Shown here piece after piece: positions 55,201-64,000 of a stretch of 64,000 bases of DNA (positions are counted from its first letter, which is position 1; each line of letters starts with the position of its first letter). The stretch spans positions 868,001-932,000 of the forward strand of contig MCFL01000003.1 of assembly GCA_002102555.1 (NCBI GenBank), read 5' to 3'. The stretch is from Catenaria anguillulae PL171 (taxonomy: Eukaryota > Blastocladiomycota > Blastocladiomycetes > Blastocladiales > Catenariaceae). The position numbers and the translations under genes were made by a program. The notes beneath the pieces were generated by a model. The model was not told the origin of the DNA, ran no database searches, and worked only from the letters and a program-made list of their open reading frames with translations.

Positions 55201-55559
55201 GCCGACAATTGCAATGGTGGGTTGTGGCCAGCAAGTACTTCGAAACACTGGGACAAATGCCTCATTGTTGCTTCTGCTTTGAAATCGTGCTTTCACACGG
55301 GTAGAATCATTCCAGAGGAGGGCCATTTCTTCGGCGTTTCTGAGCAATCCACCGTGCGCCATCTTCCTGTTGAGACGTCACAGGCTGTTATGAGTGTCTA
55401 TCTAACAGGGTATAGATGTTTCTTCATGTATCTCTATCACTCTCACAGAGATCTGCCTGTCATCCAAAGTGACGTTGACGAGTAAATCTGCGACAATGAT
55501 GCTCGCGGCAACTATTAGTCGAAAGAACGCGTTTCACAAGTCTGTCCGCCGCAGTCGCG
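55201..55559. other. Intergenic, no feature seen
   Basis: About 360 bp beyond the duplication border with no convincing gene. Confidence 0.4.
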
Positions 55560-56390
55560 ATGATTGACGAAAAGCAAGACGGTACACCTGTAGACGGAGT
55601 CGATGACCAACAGATACAACTCAGTGAAATCACCATGATCCCCCTAGCCCCACCGCCGCCGCCAGTCGGCTACTATGGCCTATTCCCGCGGACGACCTCC
55701 CAAGGTGACTTTATCATTCCCGCATCGCAATCGAAACAACAGAGCGAACCTCGGTCGTCACCATCCGCCCCAGTCACGTTAACTTTGCGACAATCGGGTC
55801 TGCCAATTCCACCTCCCCTGCCGCCGCCAATTGGCCCTCATGCTTGGCGCCGGAAATACTCGCCAACGACATTTTCCGCGGTCGCATCAAGCACAGGTCA
55901 CTGTCCGACTGCTGCGAACACTCCTCCCGCGACATCAACTTGGACGGCCACGGTAAGGTCTACTAGTGCTCTTCTTTCCCCGCCACCGCCGCCGCCTCAA
56001 CGTCAATCCGCTCAAGCACACCCTTGGCGCCTCAACACACCCATAGCTGTCTTCGACCATCCACAGCATAGTTCCCAGTAGCCATAATACTCGTACGACG
56101 GCGCGACCTTGCGCAAGTTCATTGCCGAGATTCCGGACCTAGCTGGCCCTGCGTTCTTGGTCCATCGCCCGTTCATTGAAGCCGTCTGCCATCTCGACTT
56201 GTATCTGGCCCTCAGGTACTGCCCCGACTTCGGACGATCCAGACCTATTGCACTATGATCCCCGCCTCTCGTCACTATCCCGAGCGCGTCCAAGGCATTT
56301 ACTTTTGGGCGCTGCACACGCTGCTCAGACTCGAGTCCTGCGTCTCGCCCCAATGCGACTCACGTCGACCTGACAAACGCTTCAACGATC
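55560..56390 (+). pseudogene. Frame-broken 5' region of the following degenerate locus (possible F-box remnant)
   Basis: From an ATG at 55560 one frame gives a Pro/Ser/Gln-rich 173-codon stretch. Another frame gives ANWPSCLAPEILANDIFRGR near 55830-55890, resembling the start of an F-box, and others give FLVHRPFIEAVCHLDLYLAL near 56157-56215 and KAFTFGRCTRCS near 56290. No single frame persists and no splice solution was found. Probably the 5' part of a decayed gene continuing at 56391. Confidence 0.35.
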
Positions 56391-57353
56391 TTGGTCCCAA
56401 TGCTCTTGAACCTGCCACGATCCGCCTGGTGCCTGGTTCTCTTTTACTATCCAACCGCCCGCCGCATTCTTCAACACGCAACCAATCTTCCCACGCTCCC
56501 GCTAAAGGACCTCCAAGTGACAAATCCGGCGTCGGACCCGCCCTACGTCTCGCTCTTCTTGATGGACCTGGTGCGCACGGGCAAGCTGCCGAGCGACCAT
56601 CGGCTCATTCCCCAGCACGTGCTCTTTGCCCTCTGCCACCAGGACTCGGAGCCCGTGGGTGCGCTGACCATGGCGCTCGTGCTCATGTCGTGCAACGTCG
56701 ACACGTTCAACCAAGTCGTGCAATACCTGTCGACGAACTGGCTGCGCCACATTGTCAATGCCGAAGTACAAGCGCAGGTGCTCAAGTTGCTCGATTACGT
56801 GATTCAAGTCTTGCCGCAGCAGGAGAACCTCAAGTTAGATATGATTCAGGCAGCCGTATCGATATCCTCGACAGAGGTCAAGGCACGGTCGCTTGTCGTG
56901 TAATACGTGGCCAAAGTAGTTGCTCGCAATGGCGATGATGCCATGCTGTTGCGACTCAAGCCCAAAGTCACGGACACGGTCGCTATGTGGGCGTTTGTGG
57001 ATCGCTTGCGTGCCGAGGGGCTCGCATGCGCTGGTGCACTGACCACTAGCTTGTGCAAGCTGCCACTTGAGATGAACATGCGCAAACTGTCCGCCAACGC
57101 GGACGAGCACAACGACGAGGCAGATTCAGGGCATGTGGTGAGGCTGGGCATGTGCATCCAAGGGCATTTCCAAGTGTACGACAAGATGAGCTCCAAGTCG
57201 ATAAGCGAAAAGACACGGAGTAAGCTGGACGAATTGCGCGGCGTGTGGGAACTCTTGCATGCGGCCGTCTATGAGCCAGCACTGGAACGTGCCATTGCAC
57301 TGCAGTCGAGCGAGCAGCAGGCTAGGTGGAATGCAGCTCGGGACCAAGTTTAG
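56391..57353 (+). pseudogene. Helical protein gene interrupted by one in-frame TAA
   Basis: The frame is open from before 56391 to 57353 except for a TAA at 56901-56903, between KARSLVV and YVAKVVARNGDDAMLL. Composition is fully protein-like: SLFLMDLVRTGKLPSDHRLI, TMALVLMSCNVDTFNQVVQY, LKLLDYVIQVLPQQENLKLD, then MWAFVDRLRAEGLACAGALT and KLDELRGVWELLHAAVYEPA. This looks like a helical (HEAT/ARM-like) protein; I recognise no family. Since 5' exons also look broken, a pseudogene is likelier than an isolated error, but readthrough or a base error is not excluded. Confidence 0.5.
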
Positions 57354-57698
57354 CTTGGGGGTGCCGTCGGTCGATCAAACGTCTTGCTGCGAAAAGAAAA
57401 CGAGCAAGAATGACCACAGTGCGAAAAAGAAGGTGGGCAAGGTGCTCAAGCAAGCGTGCCCAATTCAGTAAGTCAAGAATCCGACCCATTCCTTATTGCG
57501 TTGTCGGTCGTTCGAGTGTATGATGGAATGGTTTATAGAATTGACGCCATGGTCGGGGTAGTTGATGTATAAATATCTATGGCTACACAATTTGACGGTG
57601 AAGACAACATGTACTGTGATGAATGCTTTTCACTAACTTGAAGGTGCGACCAAAACACAAAAAGGACAAAAAACATGCAAATTGAATATCAATAGAAA
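57354..57698. other. 3' intergenic region between convergent loci
   Basis: 345 bp, no gene seen. Probably the symplekin 3' region. Confidence 0.5.
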
Positions 57699-60600
57699 CT
57701 AACTCGAGCTGGCGTCATCCTCCTCACTGAGTGGCGCGGAAGCCGGTGCAGACGACAAGGACGTGACGTCCGACAATGCCGATTCAACATCCCTACTGGT
57801 GCTGCTGTTCTGATCCGCAGCAGCCGACTCGCTCGTCTGCTCCTCTTGCTCCACCGCTGGCTGGGCGTCCTCACCGGCTCCTTTTTCTTTGCCACTCACC
57901 TCAACGTCACCGCCCTCACTCACGACGGCGTGCCCTTCCGAGTCCTGACCTTGGTCTTGCTGCATATCCGCCGAGCCGTCTCCAGCCGCGGATCCCTCCT
58001 CTTCTTGCTGCTGCCCATCGACTCCCATCAACACGGGCCACGCCGCAATCACCCTGGGCTGATTCTGCACGCCCCTTGTCTCAATGAATGCCACCAATTG
58101 CTCCCTGACCTCTGGCGCCCTCTCCAATAGCGTCACAAGAACATTGGGCGGCAACATGAGCGCCAGAGCCAAGGAACTCGGTAGCATCCACGTGTACAAG
58201 CGCAGCCACCCCTCGAGCATGGCAGGATGCGTCCACATCTCACGCACAGCGGCCTTGTGCAAGAGCTGCTTGAGCGGCGTCACCACGGCGTCCTTGTGTG
58301 CCGTGTACATGTTCATGGCCGTGCGGAACAGCAGTTTGGGCCAGGCAGGCGGGGCACGTGCGTCAAGCAGCGAGGTGAGTGCGGCGAGGACAGTGGCTGG
58401 TGTGAATGTGGATGTGTGCGAGATGCACACTTGAATGGCGTCGATGGATTTGCGGATACGGTCGCGGTTACCACCACACGTTTGGTCGTCGTGCAGGGCG
58501 AGGAAAAAGTCTGCGGGAGAGATTTGTGGCGTGTCCCCCGTGCAGATGCGGTTGGTTGCTTCGCGGAACACCTTGTGAGATTGCTCGGTTGTGTCCACAA
58601 GATCGACGAGCTCACCAAGATGTGAGAGAATGTAGTCCTACACGCGATTGCGAGAATGTCTCAGTCTCTTAGTCAGACTCAACCGCGGAAAAGAGTCGCA
58701 AAGGAATAAACGTACCTTGTCAAGATGGGACAGCACCGGCAACAAGAATTTGCCGCCCAAGGCTCGCTCGTCGTGCACACGCTTGACCGCCTCCACCAAC
58801 TCGTTTGTCACGGCAACACACTCGGTCAACACAACGAGAATGCGCAACGCGAGCGACTCTGCACCAGCTGGGAAAGTGGTAATCACATTGATCAACCCAG
58901 GCGGCAACTCACCAGGATGCTCCGCAACGTACTGCCCGACAAGCGCGCGAATCAGCGGAGTTACCTGCGATCGAATCACGGCCTGCACCTCGGGCACATG
59001 GGCCAGCTGTGCGTACGCACCAAGAATCTCGGAAAGCAAACTCGCATCGCGCGAACAAAGGGCGAGCATGAGCCCGGCGCGGGCGAGGACAATGGAGTCG
59101 AGCGAATCTGCCGCTGCGGCTGGTGCGGGCTTTGCGACGACGTCCGACGCCATCACCCCGTCGGTAGCACCTTGGACCTTTGCCTCGGCCGCAGCAATGG
59201 CCGCGGCCGCGGCTGCATCTGCATTCTCCTTTTCATCCTTGACGACCGCCGCCCGGACTTGCTCGGGTGTAATCTCCTGGACCAGCTTTGCCAACCCACC
59301 CGCCGCAAACTCACGCACGCGTGGACCCAGCACGGCATTGTCGGGGAAGTACTTTTTCAGAGCAATGACGGCCGGGCTGCGAATCAGCTTGTTTGCATGC
59401 TGCGCCATCTCAAACAGGACACCCAAGGCCGCGTCGCGCCGCACTGGCGAAAAGTCGACAAATTCCTTGAGCGCACGAATCAGCGGAATGAGCAACGGGC
59501 CCGAAGTACCGCCATTATTGGCGGCATCGTCTTGTTGGTGATGCAAGCACGTGTCGCGAATGCGCGCCATGAGCACATCGTCCTTGGCTTGGGCGGCGGC
59601 ACCGTCCACGTCCATGTCTTGCTCACTCGGATTGGGCTTGGCCACGGCAGGCGGCGGCGGCACGTCCACAATCAACCTGACGAGCTTGATATCCTTTGGA
59701 TCCACTTTACTCGGGTGCTCAAACACCCCCTCGACCAACTTCATGTGCCACGCGTGTGCAACACCGGCATCGACGCGCCACTCGTGCAAGATCCATGCGA
59801 GCGCCACATCGCCCCTTGCCGGCACGTCCGCAAGCACCCAAGCGGCGAGCTCACCACGGCACGCATCGGCCGTTGCGGGCGGAAACGATCGAATCAGCGA
59901 CATGAGCTTGCGAATCCAGTCTGAGCGGCCTGTGTTTGTGCGCAAGGGTTTACGGCCCGCATGCGCCGTGTTTGACGTTGTGGGTAGTGATGCAAGGTGG
60001 CCGTCGTCTGACAGCTTGTGCTCGGCAGCGAGCAAGGCGCGGAACGCGTCGAGTGGGTCAAGCGAGGGTTTCCCGCCCGACAATCCTTGGAACAGGCCGC
60101 GCCGGCGCTTGGACGTTGTGTCTCCACGACCGTCCTCGTGCTCTTCGTCGTCGTTTTCATCGTCATCCTCATCGGGTACAATCATATCCTCGTCCTCGTC
60201 CTCCTGCTTGCCTTTGACCACATCCTCGCCCCGCTTGCGCTTTCTCGATCCGCCCTCACTGCTCTGCTGCTCAGGCACACTGTCGTCCTGCTGCGGCAGC
60301 GCCCGCAACTCTTGCTCGAGCCGCTCAATCGCATACAGCGCCTCATCCCTAGGCACTACCTGCATGGACTGGACAATTAGCTCGACCACAATGGGCAGCG
60401 CCAGCGACGCCAGCGGCAATGTCTGTTGAATGGCCTGCGACAGTGCTAAGCGTTCTTGGCGTGCACGTTCAAGCTCGTCCGGATCGCGTCGCGCGGGTGC
60501 CGCGGCCGCGGCCGGCGGCGGTGCCCGTGATGCAGCCGGTGCCGCACTGGCAATAGGCGCCGCTGGTGGTTGTGGTCCTCGCTGCACTTGGCCCACGGGC

Positions 60601-61958
60601 GGCGTGCTGCGCTCGGCGCCAGGGCCGCCAACCAATGGCGGTGTCGACGTGGCCGATCTCGGCACCTGATTTGGCTGCACGGGCGTATGCAATGAAGGGC
60701 GATGCTGGATCTCGTGCCACCTGGCGCCCAACCCTTCGAGCGCTTGAATCACTTGATTGCGCACGTCGCGGTCAATGTGCGGCGAGTTGACCAGTCCCAA
60801 AAGGGAGATTTTGATGGTGCGCAAAATGGACGCTTGGTCGATCTTGTCGGCAGCACGGTCGCGCTGCGCCGAAGTGATCAATGAGAGCAGGCCTTTGGTG
60901 ATGGATGGGGTGAATGCGGGCCGGTCTTTGGCCAGTTCGGTCAGCAGTGAGATGCATGCCGTGACGATTTGTGCAGAGCTACATAGTTTTGGTGCAAACT
61001 TGTCAGTCAGGTTTCCGAGTGGAGGAAAGAAACACCAGCTCGGTTAAAATGTACTTGACGGGCATGACCATGATTTGCACCAGCCCCGTCACCATGGCGT
61101 TGCCCGCAGCCGTCAGGTCGGCCACGCGCATGGTCGGGTGGTTGGGCGGGACGCGTGCAAGCGATGGGAACGAGGCCAAGTTCATGTTTGGGCGATGTTG
61201 CGGCGGCGGCGACGTGTTTGGCGCGTGCGACAAGAGCAGCGTGAGCACTTGGATAAACTTGAGAATGGCAAGTTTGACGCCCTCGGTGGTCGAGTCGGAA
61301 ACGATGTAGGGAAGCACAATGTCACGGATTTGGAGCATGGATTGCCATGTCGAGGCAAACGACGGGTCAATGATTCTGTTGGTATGATTGAATCCAAGTG
61401 AGCAAGCTGGAGTGGACTCATTGTGATTGATTGTTGGTCAAAGTGGGTGCATACGCCTTCTCGAAAAACACTACGGCCAATCCGCCAAATGCCTTGACTG
61501 CGGCCTTGATGACGACAGGTGCAGGATCCCGTAGCCGGTCGCAAATGGGCTGCACGACTTGACATGCAACTGTTGACACCCAAGCAAAGTGTGAGACAAA
61601 TCCGACCATCGATCCAACAACGTCAACACAAAACGACAGCCAACGTACTGGTCACCCGCGAATTAAAATCCAAACCTTGATTCGTGAGTGCATCATCCAC
61701 AAACCCAACCAGCCACTCCCGATACGCCGGACTCGGGTCGGTCGTGAGCGTCGGCAAGATCTGTTGAATGAGCGCAGCCACGAGCTGCGGGTGTACATTG
61801 AGCGCAGAGTCGGCAGCCATGCGCAACAGCGCCACCTTTTGGTTCATGTCGGGAAGCGCAAATGCGGCCTGGATGGTGCCGACAACGCCCTGCGGCGTTG
61901 AGAGGGCCTGCGCAAGGGCTGCTGGGTCCATGCCTGTGAGCGAAGCTGGGGTCGACAT
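57699..61958 (-). CDS. PTA1: Symplekin/Pta1, scaffold of the mRNA cleavage and polyadenylation factor
   Basis: Nuclear scaffold of CPSF/CPF that links cleavage factors and the Ssu72 phosphatase in mRNA 3'-end formation. Exons 61958-61649, 61569-61455, 61375-61034, 60978-58716, 58637-57699, predicting 1,322 aa; all phases fit, introns 55-79 nt with GTACGT, GTATGC, GTTTCT and GTACGT donors. The N-terminal HEAT-like domain (~1-370) shows VVQPICDRLRDPAPVVIKAA, EGVKLAILKFIQVLTLLL and RDVRNQVIQALEGLGARWHE. A Pro/Ala-rich and acidic linker follows (~375-560), then further helical repeats (VRDAALGVLFEMAQHANKL-like) and the C-terminal symplekin region (HLGELVDLVDTTEQSHKVF; LLDARAPPAWPKLLFRTAMN; GWLRLYTWMLPSSLALALML). 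The last 100 residues are acidic and disordered. The start MSTPASLTG is the ATG nearest the homologous region. Confidence 0.92.
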
Positions 61959-62589
61959 TGTTGATTGTGTGCTCGTGTGGCGGGTGGCGAATGTTGGGTT
62001 TGGCGACACAGGGACGATTGGGTCTGAAGAAGAGGTTTTGAGTGGCAGGAAAGTGTCAGAGAGTGAGTCGATGGATTCGGGGGACTGGTGCGCGCAAGCG
62101 CAAGCTGTGCCGACCGAGGCTAGCGTCCGAGCCTCGCTATCCACGTCCAAATGCGGCCCTCCACAGTCCATTCCATTGGATGGGGTGCCAGACAGGCACC
62201 GCCAGAGCCTGGTCAGGCAATAGCGAGCAACAGCAAGCGGCAGAGGCCCATATAAGTTGGGGTAGTGGGGTAGACAAGTATGTACGTTCAAGAAAGGCTG
62301 TTCAGGGCGCCCACCGAGGGGTTCGGAAGCAATTACAGACACTGTTCACAGCTCCGCGAATGGAGCAGCTCGTGAATAGCAGATTGCCAAGAGTTATCAA
62401 GTACGCCTGTGAGACTGATGTATGGTGGTTGAATCATGGTGTCCTCCACATGATCGTTCTTCATTTTCGTCCGACAGAGCCGTGTTGAGTCAGATCGTTG
62501 AACAAGGGCCGCCGATCCAATCTGGCCGCTTGACTTTGCATTCAATTCATCAATCAATAAATATATATAACAACCCGCCCACCACATCA
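61959..62589. other. Upstream region of symplekin and 3' region of the right-edge gene
   Basis: About 630 bp. The symplekin frame extends upstream past its start, but the residues look non-coding. No promoter element identified. Confidence 0.45.
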
Positions 62590-63993
62590 TCACCTCCTCC
62601 CAAATCCCCTCACAACCACCGCGCCCTTAACCAACTCATCCTCTGTATCCGTCCCCGTGTCCATCTCTGCCCACACGACCCCGCCCAAACTCAATATCTC
62701 CTGCTCCCTGGTCAACTCGCCCCTGGCCCTGGCCCTTGCCAACGCCTCGGCACGCTTGCGTTTGGTTTCCATGGCCGCCGCATACGAGTACTGCCACACG
62801 TGCTCGACGGGCTGCGTGGCGTGCTTGACCGACTTTGCCCCTACTGGTGTAGGTGGGAGCAATGCCGTGGTGGCTGGGACGACGGGAGCGACACGTGGGC
62901 GTTGAAGGGCAAGTGGCCGGGGTGGTGGTGCTCGTGGAGCATGTGGAGAAGAGCCAAGTTCAGGCTGGGATTGTCGATTGCCATTACCGCTGCTCGCACG
63001 TTGCATGGGCGACTCGACTGGCGTGCTGGGCGAGGTGCCTTGCCGATTGCGGTTGCTTGCACGCATGGGTGTCTCTGGGTCGTAGGGTGGGCGACGGGGA
63101 TTGGGCACATTGGTTTTACGTGCGCGCTTGCGTGGCGGTGACGCTTGGCCCACCTTTGCGTCCTCCGAGTCCGAGTCGCTGCTGACGGTCACAATGACGG
63201 CCGAGGCGTTGCGTGTGCGTTTGCGCACAGCAAATGCCGCAAGTGGTGGTGGAGGTGGGCGAGGCGGCGTGAGCGTGTGTGCTGAGGCTGCAACTGGTTT
63301 GGCCTTGGGTTTTGCTGCCACGGGCGCGGCGGCGGGCGGCGGCTTTCGCGCACGAGTCGGCGGTAATTCGGCCGTGGGATCGGGCGGCGGGTCGAGTGCA
63401 GCCGCGACGGATGCGCGTGTGCGGCGACGGGTGGGCATAGGCGGGGGGTCGGCGAGCTGCGAATCGAGACGAGATGGTGGCGAGTGGGAGGAGGAGGAAG
63501 AGGCCATTGATTGGGTGAAGGGGCGTGATGAGGATGTGGGAATAGATGTTGGTGGTGATCTGGATTTGGATTTAGGTTTTGCTTTGGATTTGGGTTTGGG
63601 TTTGGGCTCGGGCTTGGGTATTGATGTTGGTTTAGGTGCAGGCGGTTTAGCGGTTGGCAAGGGTTCCGGGTCAGGCAATGTCGATGACAATGACAAGCGT
63701 GACGACCGACGCACTGGCGCCGCGTCCTGCTTTGTCACACTCGGTGTGGTCTTGGTTTTGGCCTTGAGCGTGGGCTTGGCCTTGCCTTTGGGCACGGGCG
63801 TGTCGTGCTGCTCTATCACTGCGCGCGGATTCATCGGAATGGGGCACGGCGTGTCCGCCATCCGCGATAAGCGAGCCCGGGGAATGGGCGAAGCCAGTGG
63901 ATTGAACGAGGTCGAGGAAGGTGACGGCGCATACATGGACATGGGCGATGATGCGAGCGGCATTGGAGAGGATGCAGAGGCAATAGCGTCCAT
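62590..63993 (-). CDS. Disordered, basic, nuclear-type protein of unknown function (467 aa, possibly longer)
   Basis: Open from an ATG at 63993, seven bases from the window edge, to a stop at 62590, so the true start may lie outside. Low-complexity throughout: Pro/Lys repeats (KPKPKSKAKPKSKSRS near residue 140), several Arg/Ser/Arg clusters (RRSSRLS, RKRARK), an acidic VTVSSDSDSEDAK patch, and only one ordered-looking region at the C-terminus (QPVEHVWQYSYAAAMETKRK, RAEALARARARGELTREQE, ILSLGGVVWAEMDTGTDTED). Basic/acidic patches suggest a chromatin-associated protein. No family recognised. Confidence 0.6.
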   Translation of the reverse strand: MDAIASASSPMPLASSPMSMYAPSPSSTSFNPLASPIPRARLSRMADTPCPIPMNPRAVIEQHDTPVPKGKAKPTLKAKTKTTPSVTKQDAAPVRRSSRLSLSSTLPDPEPLPTAKPPAPKPTSIPKPEPKPKPKSKAKPKSKSRSPPTSIPTSSSRPFTQSMASSSSSHSPPSRLDSQLADPPPMPTRRRTRASVAAALDPPPDPTAELPPTRARKPPPAAAPVAAKPKAKPVAASAHTLTPPRPPPPPLAAFAVRKRTRNASAVIVTVSSDSDSEDAKVGQASPPRKRARKTNVPNPRRPPYDPETPMRASNRNRQGTSPSTPVESPMQRASSGNGNRQSQPELGSSPHAPRAPPPRPLALQRPRVAPVVPATTALLPPTPVGAKSVKHATQPVEHVWQYSYAAAMETKRKRAEALARARARGELTREQEILSLGGVVWAEMDTGTDTEDELVKGAVVVRGFGRR

Positions 63994-64000
63994 GAGGAGT

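Noticed and set aside
58725-59924. 399-codon plus-strand open frame
   Set aside because: Antisense shadow of the large symplekin exon; no motif, Arg/His-rich.
1-64000. tRNA genes, CRISPR arrays, transposase or reverse transcriptase genes
   Set aside because: Looked for tRNA T-loop (GTTCGA.. in a cloverleaf), regularly spaced direct repeats and transposase or RT motifs; none found that stand up. The hairpin at 39533 has no transposase nearby.

Overview
The window looks like nuclear DNA of a flagellated early-diverging fungus, most likely a blastocladiomycete. The evidence is GC-rich coding sequence, many spliced genes with introns of about 43-94 nt and CTAAT/CTAAC-like branch sites, fungal core genes (ILV6, ORC3, symplekin/Pta1, FMC1, a PCP1-type rhomboid, a fungal-type UFD1 zinc-finger protein), a probable axonemal protein, and a class C GPCR. 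The placement is inference from gene content; no rRNA or marker gene is present. I saw no tRNA, rRNA, CRISPR or transposase gene.

Layout. 1-19,500 is dense with single-copy genes: a gene cut by the left edge (minus), rhomboid protease (plus), DOCK-family Rac/Cdc42 exchange factor (plus), an eight-exon class C GPCR with two tandem periplasmic-binding domains (minus), an ASH/CFAP221-like ciliary protein (minus) and ORC3 (plus). 19,500-26,600 holds a secreted VWD-domain, mucin-like, probably GPI-anchored protein and a UFD1-domain/zinc-finger protein whose frame is broken many times. 26,800-33,000 and 51,800-55,200 are two arms of an old inverted duplication. Each arm carries one intact member, plus relics, of a small unrecognised protein family. 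Between the arms lie ILV6, four tandem DUF829/TMEM53-type hydrolase-like genes, two F-box-like loci, FMC1, a Ser-rich EYDR-motif protein and a helical protein of unknown function. 55,500-64,000 holds a broken gene, symplekin and a disordered basic nuclear-type protein.

How the genes work together: there is no operon-like logic. Several are housekeeping (mitochondrial proteolysis, ATP synthase assembly, branched-chain amino-acid control, origin licensing, mRNA 3'-end processing). The GPCR and DOCK genes converge on signalling and actin control, and the ASH protein points to a flagellated zoospore.

Quality note: single-base frame breaks next to C or G runs recur in DOCK, VWD, UFD1, DUF829 copies 1 and 2, and one F-box-like locus. 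ORC3, GPCR, symplekin, ILV6 and FMC1 read cleanly. Splice sites were chosen by eye from reading-frame continuity, GT/GC-AG borders and family similarity recalled from general knowledge. No search was run.
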